Below are positions 7,969-16,704 of a stretch of 64,000 nucleotides of DNA, in pieces. Source of the stretch: Shewanella basaltis (GTDB taxonomy: Bacteria > Pseudomonadota > Gammaproteobacteria > Enterobacterales > Shewanellaceae); contig NZ_JAKILA010000023.1 of assembly GCF_023283885.1 (NCBI RefSeq), positions 1 to 64,000 on the forward strand. Direction: 5' to 3'. The number at the start of each line of letters is the position of its first letter. Within the stretch, counting starts at the first letter, position 1. A model generated the notes under the pieces. The model saw only the letters and a program-made list of their open reading frames with translations. It was not told where the DNA came from and did no database searches. The position numbers and the translations under genes are program-made.

Positions 7969-9177
7969 ATGTTACATATTAAACCAATTTTATCCAGTTT
8001 GATGCGCAGTAAAAGTTCACCCATTTTATTGTTATTACAAATTATTTTATCTGTTGCTATTGTTGCTAATGCCAGTTTTATCATTTATGAACGTTTATCG
8101 TTAATGCAGCGTGAATCGGGCTATGCCGAAGCGCAAATACTCACCTTTAGCGTGTACAACTTTGACCCCGCGATCGATAACATCAAACAAAATGAAGTCG
8201 ATCAACTTATTTTACGTGCCTTACCCAATGTGATTGATGCCAGCTCCAGTAATATGCTGCCATTAAGTGATAGTGGCTGGATGGACCGTTACGTTGACGG
8301 CCCTAACGAAGATACCGCTAAAAGTACCCCGGGTTTTGCTTTTTATTTGGGTAACGATCATTTACTCAATGTGATGGGGGCTAAATTAGTTGCTGGACGT
8401 AATTTTAATCCAGACGAAATCAATACCAATATCGACGACCCTGGTATGTTGGCGATAGTGTCACAGCCTTTAGCCAAAGCCTTTTGGGGAGATGAGTCAC
8501 CACTGGGTAAAACCATGTACCAGGGGACGCAAACTGTCACCATTATTGGTGTGGTTGATAAGCTACAAGGGGCATGGGTCGACCATGAAAACTTTGAATA
8601 CAGTGTGATCCAAAATGTTGATTTTGGCGGTAGCAGTAGTAATAAAATGTATATGGTGCGGGCATTACCAGAGCATATCCCTGCATTAGAAGAGGCAATT
8701 CGTAGCGCGTTACACGCCGAAAACCCAAACCGTGTACTGGATAACTTTCAAACCGTGGCAGAGCTTAAAAACCTCAGTTACAGCAATCATAGGTTAATGG
8801 CGACAGTATTAAGTATGATGGTCGTGTTGCTGTTACTGATCACCGCATTAGGATTAACCGGTATGGTGATGTTTAACATTCAACGCCGCACCAAACAAAT
8901 TGGCACACGTAGAGCGCTTGGGGCTCGTAAGCGCGATATTATTCAATACTTTATGGTTGAAAATTACTTAATTTGTATTGTGGGCGGCGTGATTGGTGGC
9001 GTATTAGCTTTAGTGCTTGGGCAGCAACTGATGTCTTTATATAGTTTACCTATGGTGCCAGTGATTTATCCTATTATGTCTGTTATTGGTTTACTGGTTG
9101 TGACAACCCTAGCGGTCATCGTGCCAGCGACCAAAGCGGCCAATATTTCACCCGCTATGGCCACGCGTAGTGTGTAG
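7969..9177 (+). CDS. ABC transporter permease, FtsX/MacB family (second)
   Basis: A 402-residue permease with the same architecture as its neighbour: an N-terminal helix (about residues 18-38), a periplasmic domain and three C-terminal helices starting near residue 275. The coupling motif reads GTRRALGARKRDIIQYFMVE. AAAAGGACA just upstream supports the ATG at 7969. Two different half-size permeases with one separate ATPase suggest a heterodimeric exporter. It is the last structural gene before the regulators. Confidence 0.85.
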   Translation: MLHIKPILSSLMRSKSSPILLLLQIILSVAIVANASFIIYERLSLMQRESGYAEAQILTFSVYNFDPAIDNIKQNEVDQLILRALPNVIDASSSNMLPLSDSGWMDRYVDGPNEDTAKSTPGFAFYLGNDHLLNVMGAKLVAGRNFNPDEINTNIDDPGMLAIVSQPLAKAFWGDESPLGKTMYQGTQTVTIIGVVDKLQGAWVDHENFEYSVIQNVDFGGSSSNKMYMVRALPEHIPALEEAIRSALHAENPNRVLDNFQTVAELKNLSYSNHRLMATVLSMMVVLLLLITALGLTGMVMFNIQRRTKQIGTRRALGARKRDIIQYFMVENYLICIVGGVIGGVLALVLGQQLMSLYSLPMVPVIYPIMSVIGLLVVTTLAVIVPATKAANISPAMATRSV

Positions 9178-9329
9178 GTGGCGCATCATTACAGACTTTG
9201 TGTTAGGCACTAGCTTGTGTTTTATGTGAGACAATCATTGCTTATGTATTGAATGTTGCCTTAGGCTTGTAGACGTGGCTAATACATACGGATATTTGGA
9301 TATAACTCAATGAGAACAACATCATCGTA

Positions 9330-10739
9330 ATGGATACTATTTTAATTGTTGATGACAATCACGCCATTTGCCAAGCACTTGCGTTAATGATTGAGTTGCA
9401 TGATTACCATGCCATTTTTTGTCATTCACCTGATGCAGCTATTGATATTGTGACCCACAAAGAGATCAGCTTGGTGATCCAAGACATGAACTTTAGCCGC
9501 GACACGACCTCGGGCGAAGAGGGTAAACAGCTGTTTTATGCATTGCGCCAGTTACAGCCCAATTTACCGATTATTTTAATGACGGCTTGGACACAATTAG
9601 AAACTGCAGTCGAGTTAGTTAAAGCGGGGGCCGCTGATTACATGGGTAAACCATGGGACGATGCTAAGTTGTTAAACAGTATTAGCAATTTATTGTCTAT
9701 TTACCGTTTGTCTCAGCAAAATAGCCAATTAAACCGTATTCACAGTGACCGTATGTCGGTCATTAATGGCGCTGATTTATGCGGTTTGGTGTTTGCCAGT
9801 GGTGCCATGCAACGTTGTGTTGATTTAGCGCTGCAAGTTGCCCGTTCTGACGTGTCGGTGATGATCACCGGCCCCAATGGTGCAGGCAAAGACAAAATAG
9901 CCGATATTTTACAGGCTAACTCGCCGCTTAAAGATAAGCCCTTTATTAAGGTCAACATTGGTGCGCTACCAATGGATTTATTAGAAGCCGAACTGTTTGG
10001 GGCAGAAGCGGGCGCGTTTACTGGGGCCAATAAAACCCGCGTGGGCCGTTTTGAAGCCGCCGATGGGGGAACCTTATTTTTAGATGAAATTGGTAATTTG
10101 CCATTGTCTGGCCAAGTAAAGTTATTGCGCGTACTGCAAACGGGAGAGTTTGAGCGCCTGGGTAGCCACCAAACCCGTAAAGTCACCGTGCGAGTGATTA
10201 GCGCCACCAATGCTGATTTAGCCGACGACATTGCCCATGGGCGCTTTCGTGAAGATTTGTTTTATCGTTTAAATGTGATTGAGCTGAGTGTGCCGCCACT
10301 TAAACAACGCCAAGATGATATTTTACCCCTGGTAAAACATTTTATGGGTGAGCAGTTTATTGTTGATAAAGCGACCCAGCAGGCGTTAATTAATCATTGT
10401 TGGTCTGGTAATGTACGCGAGCTTGAAAATGCCTGTAAAAGGGCGTCGTTACTGGCTAAGTCAGCGCAATTAACCGTGGACGATTTTGGTTTAAACACTC
10501 ACTTAGTTGGCCAAATGACTGCACTTGCAAGCCATGAGCCGAGCCCATCTCTTGCACCTTTATCGGCTAAGTCGCAAGATAATGCCCCCTTGATTAATGA
10601 GCCCGATAAACAGCAAATAGAAGCCGCATTAACTGAGCATAATGGTGTGATTGCCAGAGTAGCCAAATCCCTGGGCTTAAGCCGCCAAGCCTTATATCGC
10701 CGTATGGAAAAATACGGGATCCGAGAAACAAAATCATGA
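9330..10739 (+). CDS. Sigma-54-dependent response regulator (NtrC family)
   Basis: A 469-residue transcription activator. The receiver domain has the acidic pair D8/D9, phospho-acceptor D52, T85 and K107. The AAA+ domain has Walker A GPNGAGKD (181-188), Walker B TLFLDEIGN and the sigma-54-contacting GAFTGA loop (228-233). A Fis-type helix-turn-helix (VIARVAKSLGLSRQALYRRM) closes the protein. Walker A departs from the usual GESGTGKE but keeps the core Gly-Lys. Its stop overlaps the kinase start by four bases. It is the obvious activator for the -24/-12 promoter and GTCCG palindromes upstream of the exporter. Confidence 0.9.
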   Translation: MDTILIVDDNHAICQALALMIELHDYHAIFCHSPDAAIDIVTHKEISLVIQDMNFSRDTTSGEEGKQLFYALRQLQPNLPIILMTAWTQLETAVELVKAGAADYMGKPWDDAKLLNSISNLLSIYRLSQQNSQLNRIHSDRMSVINGADLCGLVFASGAMQRCVDLALQVARSDVSVMITGPNGAGKDKIADILQANSPLKDKPFIKVNIGALPMDLLEAELFGAEAGAFTGANKTRVGRFEAADGGTLFLDEIGNLPLSGQVKLLRVLQTGEFERLGSHQTRKVTVRVISATNADLADDIAHGRFREDLFYRLNVIELSVPPLKQRQDDILPLVKHFMGEQFIVDKATQQALINHCWSGNVRELENACKRASLLAKSAQLTVDDFGLNTHLVGQMTALASHEPSPSLAPLSAKSQDNAPLINEPDKQQIEAALTEHNGVIARVAKSLGLSRQALYRRMEKYGIRETKS

Positions 10740-12082
10740 TGTTGTCGCTGCAAGGCAAGCTGGTCATTGCCAATATGCTTAGCTGTTTGTTAGGTGTACT
10801 GTGTGGCGCGTTAGTGTGGTTTAGTTTAGGTGATGCTGCCTTGTGGTTGGCGCTGATTGTAATGCTAGTGGTGTGTTATGTTGGCAGCAGGTGGCTTACC
10901 ACACGACTCAATGAAAGCCTGCAAGCGCTTGAAATCGGTCTGCTTAACTTTAAAGACAACGATTTTAGTGTGTCATTGCATCCCTACGGCGAGCCACAAC
11001 TCGATAGACTCGTGAGTTTATACAATCAAGCCTCGGCAAAATTGCGTAGCGAGCGCCAGTTTATTTATCAGCGTGAATTAATGCTCGATAAGGTCATTCA
11101 GAACTCGCCCAATGTAATGTTATTAATCGATGACGCGCAGCGAGTTGTGTATGCCAATGGTGCTGCCAGGCATTTGTTCAATCACGGTGTCAAAATAGAA
11201 GGCATGTTAATGCCAGACCTTGCTGCGTTGCTGCCCGATGCGTTAAAAGCAGCATTGCACAGTGAGCAAGAAGGGCTGTTTTCGATGGCAAGCAGCGATA
11301 GTGCGGGTGATGACAGTGGTAATCTTGCCGATAGTGGCGATGTTGAGACCTGGCATATTTCTCGTGGTCGCTTTACTCAAAATAATCAGCAACACCATTT
11401 GATTTTGCTTAAACAACTCACCAAAGAGCTTAATCGCCAAGAGGTGGCAGTGTGGAAAAAGGTGATTAGGATTATTAGCCATGAGCTGAATAATTCGGTG
11501 GCTCCCATTGCTTCTATGGTTAATTCTGGCAAGTTTTTAACCCAGCATTTAGATAACAACAAGCTGCAATTAATTTTTGATACCATTGAAAATCGCACCA
11601 CACACTTAAGCCAATTTATTTCGCATTATGCGCAGTTTGCCAAACTACCCCAACCTCAAAGGGAGCTGATTGATTGGGCTAACATGACCCAGCAATTGGC
11701 GCAGCAATATCCATTTAAACTGTTATCCCCTTTACCGGTTAAGCCGATAAAACTCGATGCCGTGCAATTAGAGCAGGTTTTTATCAATCTGCTTAAAAAT
11801 GCCCACGAGTCTGGTACGCCAGCAGACACTGTGTCGGTAATGTTTGAAGAAGTGACCCATCCTGTTAACGGATTGGTCGTTAAAGTAGAAGATCAGGGCT
11901 GCGGAATGTCAACCGAGGTATTGTCGCAAGCATTATTACCCTTTTATTCAACTAAACAGTCGGGTACCGGTATTGGTTTGCCATTGTGCCGTGAGATTAT
12001 TGAAGCCCACGGTGGCCGAATTAGTATGCAAAACCGCCCAGAGGGTGGCTTAAGCGTCAAAGTATGGTTGCCTGCTCAGTAG
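10736..12082 (+). CDS. Sensor histidine kinase, partner of the sigma-54 regulator
   Basis: A 448-residue membrane kinase. Two N-terminal helices (about residues 9-30 and 35-52) leave almost no periplasmic loop. A HAMP-like linker, a PAS-like domain (about 115-215), the dimerisation segment with phosphorylatable His249 (IISHELNNSVAPI) and a HATPase domain with N-box INLLKNAHESG, VEDQGCGM and GTGIGLPLC follow. The start overlaps the regulator's stop (ATGA), so the two are translationally coupled. With so small a periplasmic loop it may sense a membrane or cytoplasmic signal, as do kinases that watch envelope stress or antimicrobial peptides; the signal itself is unknown. Confidence 0.88.
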   Translation: MMLSLQGKLVIANMLSCLLGVLCGALVWFSLGDAALWLALIVMLVVCYVGSRWLTTRLNESLQALEIGLLNFKDNDFSVSLHPYGEPQLDRLVSLYNQASAKLRSERQFIYQRELMLDKVIQNSPNVMLLIDDAQRVVYANGAARHLFNHGVKIEGMLMPDLAALLPDALKAALHSEQEGLFSMASSDSAGDDSGNLADSGDVETWHISRGRFTQNNQQHHLILLKQLTKELNRQEVAVWKKVIRIISHELNNSVAPIASMVNSGKFLTQHLDNNKLQLIFDTIENRTTHLSQFISHYAQFAKLPQPQRELIDWANMTQQLAQQYPFKLLSPLPVKPIKLDAVQLEQVFINLLKNAHESGTPADTVSVMFEEVTHPVNGLVVKVEDQGCGMSTEVLSQALLPFYSTKQSGTGIGLPLCREIIEAHGGRISMQNRPEGGLSVKVWLPAQ

Positions 12083-12226
12083 GGGTAACACTGACAATGA
12101 TGAATAAAGTCTGATTGTTTCGAGTTATATTTTCCAAAAGAGAGTTAAAGCTGTAACACTATTTGCCTCCCCAATGTAGATAAGAAATATGGCTAGCGGC
12201 CATATGCAAATCAGTACAAAGTAAAA

Positions 12227-12491
12227 CAACACCTGGATCCCGGCTTTAAAAGCGTTGCCGGAACGACGCAGTAGCGGGCGTTATTGGTTAATGGTTATTG
12301 GTTGTTGGTTGTTGTGTGTTGGTTATTGGGTGTTAGTTGTTGGTTTATCTTTTCTACTTATCAGTTGGTTAATCTTTTGACTTGTCATCCCTGAGTGCTT
12401 GTATCAGGGATCCAGGTGTTGCTTTTGGCCTTGCTTAAAAGCATAACAATCAACACCAAGATCCCGGCTAAAAAGCACTGCCGGGACGACG
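12227..12491. repeat. Intergenic repeats: dispersed CCGG repeats and a TTGGTT-rich tract
   Basis: This fills most of the 450-base gap after the kinase gene. Two plus-oriented copies of the dispersed repeat (12227-12269 and 12451-12491: AACACC-GATCCCGGCT...GCCGG-ACGACG) and one inverted copy (12382-12421) are visible. Between them, 12280-12346 is a degenerate tandem tract built on TTGGTTRTTGG units. No gene is evident. The copies are relatives of those at 3824-4056. Confidence 0.6.
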
Positions 12492-12534
12492 ATAAGGTGG
12501 TTTTCAAGCACGTCCAGAAATGAGTTAACGTAAA

Positions 12535-13344
12535 TTAGCTGCTCACTACTGCTCGAATTAAGCCGCGTTGAAACCAGGTTTGCATGGTTTGCAGCACCAT
12601 CATAGGTGCAGATTGCTCATCGTGCCATTGCAACATTTGTTCGCACTGCTCGGCAAAGTTGTTGCCCTGAATAAAACCCTGTAACAAGCTATGTTGCGCT
12701 GCAGTTAATGAAACAAATTCTGTTAAGCGCGATTCCCCGCGCCATAACAGCCATGCTCTAGGCGAGTCATAGTCTGGCGAAGGTGGTGTTGTGTCTATTT
12801 TCAATGCTTGCCAAGCTTCTACGGCATTACTGTTGCAAGTGAATATTTGTACGCTGGGGTGAAAACGTAAACAGCAATTGGGCCATAATTCTGGTGAAAT
12901 GGCTTGTAAGTCACTAAAGTTTGCTCGTGTTGAGTCTGCAGCATCAAATGCATTGAGTAAACGGCGTTCAAATCGCGCTAAATCGGCAATAATCGGATAC
13001 TGTTTAAAAAATGTATCTTGTTGTAAAAACTCCGGTAAACCATCACAAAATTGGCGCAGAGACTTATTGCTTGATGGATATTGATGAGTATAGTCGGCTG
13101 CCATTTTATCGAATAAATCGTCACCTAAATACAACCCAAGTAGCTGGTGGTCGGTTTCAATGGTTTCTTTTAAGCGAATTCGGTAAGCGTTAGCATAAAT
13201 TTGCAGGCGATCATTGGCGCTTATTCCCGCTTGTTCAGACACATTGGCTTTCATCACAGACTTAATGTGTGAATGCTGTGTATCCGAACTCTCTGACAGC
13301 AAATACTGCATAAATTGCTGTTGAATCTCAGCTAAACGACTCAT
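12535..13344 (-). CDS. bufC: BufC/HvfC-type DUF2063 partner protein
   Basis: A 269-residue protein of the DUF2063 family, known as the partner of multinuclear non-haem iron oxidative (MNIO, DUF692) enzymes in bufferin and related RiPP pathways, where it helps bring the precursor to the enzyme. The N-terminal region (RLQIYANAYRIRLKETIETD) and the DYTHQYPSSNKSLRQF segment are family hallmarks. It lies two bases after the stop of the DUF692 gene on the same strand, so the two are probably translationally coupled. Residues near the C-terminus (MVLQTMQTWFQRGLI) form the predicted winged-helix part. The function is assigned by family and context. Confidence 0.85.
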   Translation of the reverse strand: MSRLAEIQQQFMQYLLSESSDTQHSHIKSVMKANVSEQAGISANDRLQIYANAYRIRLKETIETDHQLLGLYLGDDLFDKMAADYTHQYPSSNKSLRQFCDGLPEFLQQDTFFKQYPIIADLARFERRLLNAFDAADSTRANFSDLQAISPELWPNCCLRFHPSVQIFTCNSNAVEAWQALKIDTTPPSPDYDSPRAWLLWRGESRLTEFVSLTAAQHSLLQGFIQGNNFAEQCEQMLQWHDEQSAPMMVLQTMQTWFQRGLIRAVVSS

Positions 13345-13346
13345 GT

Positions 13347-14285
13347 TTATGCCCTGACTTTTTGCGGTGAAGCGTGATTAGCGCTGATAAGTTTGCCTAA
13401 ATCATCAAGTGAACGTGTGCCAAATTGCGAACGTGCTAGGGCAGGATCGTCGGGCAAGGTTATCTGAGCTATGTGTTTAGCCTCAAGTAATTCATTATAT
13501 AACGCGGGGAACTGGGGAATATTGGCATCGCGTTCAATCATGGTGCTCACTGGGCCAAAGCGCTCTAGTGCTGCTTGGTAAAGTGTCCAAACTGACGGTG
13601 GCACGTCATGGTCGTGAGTATCAATGACATAATCACCAAAGTCACTGTGGCCGGCTAAATGAAACTGTTGTACCCGGTGTGGGTCGATTTTTTTAAGGTA
13701 GTCGAGCGGATTAAAATGATGATTACGGGCGCTGACATAAATGTTATTAATGTCGAGCAATACTAGGCAATCAGCCGCTTCAGCCACCTGGCTTAAAAAA
13801 TCCCATTCATCCATGGTCGAGTCTTGATATGACAAATAACTTGATACGTTTTCTAGCAAAATTCGTCTACCTAAAAAGTCCTGCACAATACGCACTCGCT
13901 CGGCGACATGCTTCACGGTTTCTTCGGTATATGGCAGTGGCAGTAAGTCATGGCTATTAACGCCGTGAATTGAGGTCCAGCAAATATGGTCTGATATCCA
14001 TTTCGGTTGAATGTCGTTACTGAGCTTTTTAAGGGCTTTTAAGTAATCCATATCTAAAGGATCGGTACTGCCTATCGACATTGATACACCGTGCATTACT
14101 ACAGGATATTGTTCGGCGATGGCTTCTAAATAATATCGGGGTTTACCGCCAGCAACTAGGTAGTTTTCAGATAGCACTTCAAACCAGTCAATGTCTGGCT
14201 GGTGTTGCAAAATGTATTCGAAATGGTCGGTTCGTAAGCCCAAGCCAAATCCGAGAAAGTCTTCTGTAATGCGCGTATCAGGCAT
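13347..14285 (-). CDS. bufB: BufB-type MNIO family (DUF692) peptide-modifying enzyme
   Basis: A 312-residue TIM-barrel protein of the DUF692/MNIO family. These iron enzymes oxidise cysteines of ribosomal peptides; in characterised bufferins they yield thiooxazole groups that bind copper. Visible conserved segments carrying likely metal ligands are MHGVSMSIGS, LENVSSY, LLDINNIYVSA, QFHLAGH, IDTHDHDV and ERDANIP. The neighbours are the Cys-rich precursor 132 bases upstream and the DUF2063 partner immediately downstream, the standard bufA-bufB-bufC order. Length and motifs look complete. The exact modification here is inferred from the family. Confidence 0.88.
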   Translation of the reverse strand: MPDTRITEDFLGFGLGLRTDHFEYILQHQPDIDWFEVLSENYLVAGGKPRYYLEAIAEQYPVVMHGVSMSIGSTDPLDMDYLKALKKLSNDIQPKWISDHICWTSIHGVNSHDLLPLPYTEETVKHVAERVRIVQDFLGRRILLENVSSYLSYQDSTMDEWDFLSQVAEAADCLVLLDINNIYVSARNHHFNPLDYLKKIDPHRVQQFHLAGHSDFGDYVIDTHDHDVPPSVWTLYQAALERFGPVSTMIERDANIPQFPALYNELLEAKHIAQITLPDDPALARSQFGTRSLDDLGKLISANHASPQKVRA

Positions 14286-14368
14286 GAGGTATCCTACTTT
14301 AATGCAAATATTCTAGCTTGGGTTGGGCTAATATTGAATTAGCATAGGGTAGATAGTACGAAAAACGT

Positions 14369-14405
14369 TGATGGCCCTGAAAAGATAAATGGGTCAGAGC
14401 CATCA
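14369..14405 (-). terminator. Terminator-like hairpin between bufA and bufB
   Basis: On the minus strand GATGGCTCTGA pairs with TCAGGGCCATC (one bulge), and AACGTTTTTC follows. This resembles a Rho-independent terminator placed in the bufA-bufB gap. In an otherwise co-oriented cluster it probably acts as a leaky terminator, giving more precursor than enzyme mRNA. Confidence 0.5.
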
Positions 14406-14417
14406 GACTATACTGAA

Positions 14418-14876
14418 TTAGCTTGTTTTACCGCCAATATCAGCACAAGATTTTGCTGTAGTGCTAACAAAACCAGTACCTTTACAACTTGCCATACCGC
14501 CACAAGCGTTATCTGCACCTTTACAATCGTTATGGCCTTTACAGATATTAACACCGTAACAATGTACTAAATCTGCTTGAGTCACCTTACCCACCCAGTC
14601 ATCTTTTTGCGTACCGCCCACATCAGCACAAGCTTTTGAGGGCATGCCAACAAAACCAGTGCCTTTACAGCTTGCTTGGCCACCGCAGGCATTGTCAGCT
14701 GTTTTGCAGTCATTGTGGCCTTTACACACGTTAACGCCATAGCAATGGACTAAATCTGTTTCGCCAGCAGCTAAAGGTGCAGTGCTTGTTTCGGCGGCCA
14801 TTGCCTGACCTGATAAACTCGCCATTGCCAGTGCTAATGCTGCGCCTGTTAGGCTGGTTTGTGCTTTGGTATTCAT
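14418..14876 (-). CDS. bufA: Bufferin-type (BufA-like) Cys-rich precursor with two tandem core domains
   Basis: A 152-residue exported precursor. It has a signal peptide (about residues 1-28, cleavage near AMAA), then two copies of a six-cysteine domain with a 61-residue period. Copy 1 has Cys45, 51, 57, 64, 70 and 83; copy 2 has Cys106, 112, 118, 125, 131 and 144. Both copies share [30 protein letters not shown] and a C-terminal CAD-GG. This resembles periplasmic bufferin-type copper-binding peptides, which usually carry a single domain. AAGGA precedes the ATG. The encoding DNA of the two copies differs at many synonymous sites, so the duplication is not recent. Copper binding is inferred from the family. 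Confidence 0.85.
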   Translation of the reverse strand: MNTKAQTSLTGAALALAMASLSGQAMAAETSTAPLAAGETDLVHCYGVNVCKGHNDCKTADNACGGQASCKGTGFVGMPSKACADVGGTQKDDWVGKVTQADLVHCYGVNICKGHNDCKGADNACGGMASCKGTGFVSTTAKSCADIGGKTS

Positions 14877-15203
14877 AATGCTTTCCTTACAATGTTGATT
14901 ATTATTGTTACTGCCTCTTCTTGTTACTCGTCACAAGATTGATTTGCTGCAGCTATCACACTTGTTAGGAGTTATGAGTATTGACCGTGAAGTGACTCAA
15001 TATCTTTCACATTAACGTCTAGGTAAGGCATTTATTTTGGATGTCGACTGGCAGAAACGTAAACGCATGGTGGTAGATTTTTATTTTAATTTATTGAAAA
15101 TATTATCATTTATATAAGTTTCTGTTAAAGCTGCAATCGATGTTAAGCTAATAAAAAATCGTCAATGAAGACGAATTGATTAAACTAAAGATGAAGGGAT
15201 ACC

Positions 15204-15587
15204 ATGCAAACCATATTGATTTGTTTATTGATAGCCATGTTATTGCCATATATCGCTAAAGTGCCTGTGGCCATGGCGATGACAAAATTGGGCCGTTATG
15301 ACAATAACCATCCACGTGCGCAGCAAGCGCAATTAACCGGTTTTGGGGCGCGAGCATTGGCAGGGCACCAAAACGCATTTGAGTCGCTCATTGTATTTGG
15401 CATTGCGGTATTAACGGCTTTGCTCACCAACAACGTAACCGATGTGGTGGCATTATTAGCCATTGTCCATGTGGTTGCCAGAGTGGTGTACCATGTGTTG
15501 TATTTATTAGATTACAGCACAATGCGGTCGTTATCTTGGTTTGTGGCGATAGGCGCGTCGATAGCGATATTTTGCCAAGCTTTTTAA
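15204..15587 (+). CDS. MAPEG family membrane protein
   Basis: A 127-residue protein with four predicted membrane helices, of the MAPEG type (membrane-associated proteins in eicosanoid and glutathione metabolism). The segment ALAGHQNAFESLIVFGIAVL carries the family's helix-2 pattern, including the Asn-Ala-Glu residues that contact glutathione in characterised members. AAGGG before the ATG supports the start. Bacterial members have no settled substrate. It is divergent from the bufferin precursor, sharing the intergenic region, but a functional link is not evident. Confidence 0.8.
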   Translation: MQTILICLLIAMLLPYIAKVPVAMAMTKLGRYDNNHPRAQQAQLTGFGARALAGHQNAFESLIVFGIAVLTALLTNNVTDVVALLAIVHVVARVVYHVLYLLDYSTMRSLSWFVAIGASIAIFCQAF

Positions 15588-15629
15588 AGCTTTACTGTCA
15601 TAGCTATAAAAAAAGCCTTGTAATAACCA

Positions 15630-15657
15630 TAAAAAAACGCCTTGTCGGCGTTTTTAT
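15630..15657. terminator. Bidirectional Rho-independent terminator
   Basis: AAAAACGCC-TTGT-GGCGTTTTT-type hairpin with an A-run on one side and a T-run on the other. It sits between the convergent MAPEG gene (plus) and a small secreted protein gene (minus), so it can serve both. Confidence 0.75.
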
Positions 15658-15690
15658 GGCAATGGCTTGATACGCGTTGTCATCAGGTTG

Positions 15691-15945
15691 CTATTGCGAA
15701 ACCTCTAGGCTGGCAATGCGCTCGTAGCCCATTTCGGTGAGTTGGTCGTTAACGCAATCTAATAAAAATACACCGACTTCATTTTCGGGTAATTGGTCTT
15801 CAATGGCGATTTGCTGGCAAGCTTCTTTTAATGACTGGATATCTTTCATTGATGCCTGAGGAAGGGCGCTTGCGTTAAAACTTAATGTTAAACCGCTGGC
15901 GATTACTGCGGCAAATGCGATACGAGCAAAAGTTGATGTTGTCAT
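15691..15945 (-). CDS. Small secreted protein of unknown function
   Basis: An 84-residue protein with a clear signal peptide (MTTSTFARIAF, hydrophobic core, cleavage after ASA near residue 27). The mature part of about 57 residues is acidic, predicted helical, and has two cysteines (about residues 43 and 68) that could form a disulphide in the periplasm. AAGGA lies upstream of the ATG. I do not recognise a family, but the signal peptide and ribosome binding site make it a credible gene. Confidence 0.6.
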   Translation of the reverse strand: MTTSTFARIAFAAVIASGLTLSFNASALPQASMKDIQSLKEACQQIAIEDQLPENEVGVFLLDCVNDQLTEMGYERIASLEVSQ

Positions 15946-16040
15946 GCTTGTTCCTTCTGTGGAGAACTTTGTTATTGTGACAAATACTACTGCAGCTTAG
16001 TTCCTTTGGATATAGCGATTTTTTAAATTGAGCAAAATCG

Positions 16041-16703
16041 ATGTCAGGTATGGAATCTTTACTTATTCAAGTTAGCCAATGCCAGCTTTGTGCCCCCTTT
16101 TTAGCGCAGGGAACTCGTCCTGTGGTGCAACTCGACCCTCAAGCAAAAATATTGATCATTGGTCAGGCGCCTGGGCGTAAAGTGCATGAAACGGGTATTC
16201 CTTTCAATGATGCCAGTGGCGATAGGTTACGTGAGTGGTTAGGCGTAAGCCGTGAGGTATTTTTTGATGCTAAGCAGGTCGCCATTATGCCTATGGGCTT
16301 TTGTTACCCAGGGAGTTATACCGCAACTACTGCTAAAAAAGGTCAATCGGGTGACTTACCTCCTAGACCAGAGTGCGCCCCTAAGTGGCACGCGTTATTA
16401 TTGGCACACTTAACTCAGGTTAAATTAGTGTTGTTGGTTGGCCAATATGCACAGCAGTATTATTTACGTGAGCATCGCTTAACGATTAATGCTTTAGCCC
16501 ATAGCGAGTTAGGTGATGACGATATCGCTAACAAGCCCAAAACGCTCACCGAAACGGTAAAGCAGTGGCGCAGCTTTGGGCCTTTATTTGTACCATTACC
16601 GCACCCGAGCCCTCGCAATAATATCTGGTTGAGCCGCAACCCTTGGTTTGAACAGGATTTGCTCAGCCATATTCAGCAACGTGTTAGCGAGGCATTAGGG
16701 TAA
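16041..16703 (+). CDS. Uracil-DNA glycosylase family protein
   Basis: A 220-residue member of the UDG superfamily. The N-terminal CQLC resembles the cysteine pair found in several families. The active-site motif GQAPGRKVHETGIPFNDASG matches motif A of the broad UDG fold, and HPSPRNN near residue 190 is the C-terminal motif. Proteins of this type are annotated as DNA glycosylases of single-strand or unknown preference; the substrate is not clear from sequence. The start is uncertain between 16041 and 16050 because the ribosome binding site is weak. Confidence 0.8.
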   Translation: MSGMESLLIQVSQCQLCAPFLAQGTRPVVQLDPQAKILIIGQAPGRKVHETGIPFNDASGDRLREWLGVSREVFFDAKQVAIMPMGFCYPGSYTATTAKKGQSGDLPPRPECAPKWHALLLAHLTQVKLVLLVGQYAQQYYLREHRLTINALAHSELGDDDIANKPKTLTETVKQWRSFGPLFVPLPHPSPRNNIWLSRNPWFEQDLLSHIQQRVSEALG

Positions 16704-16704
16704 A

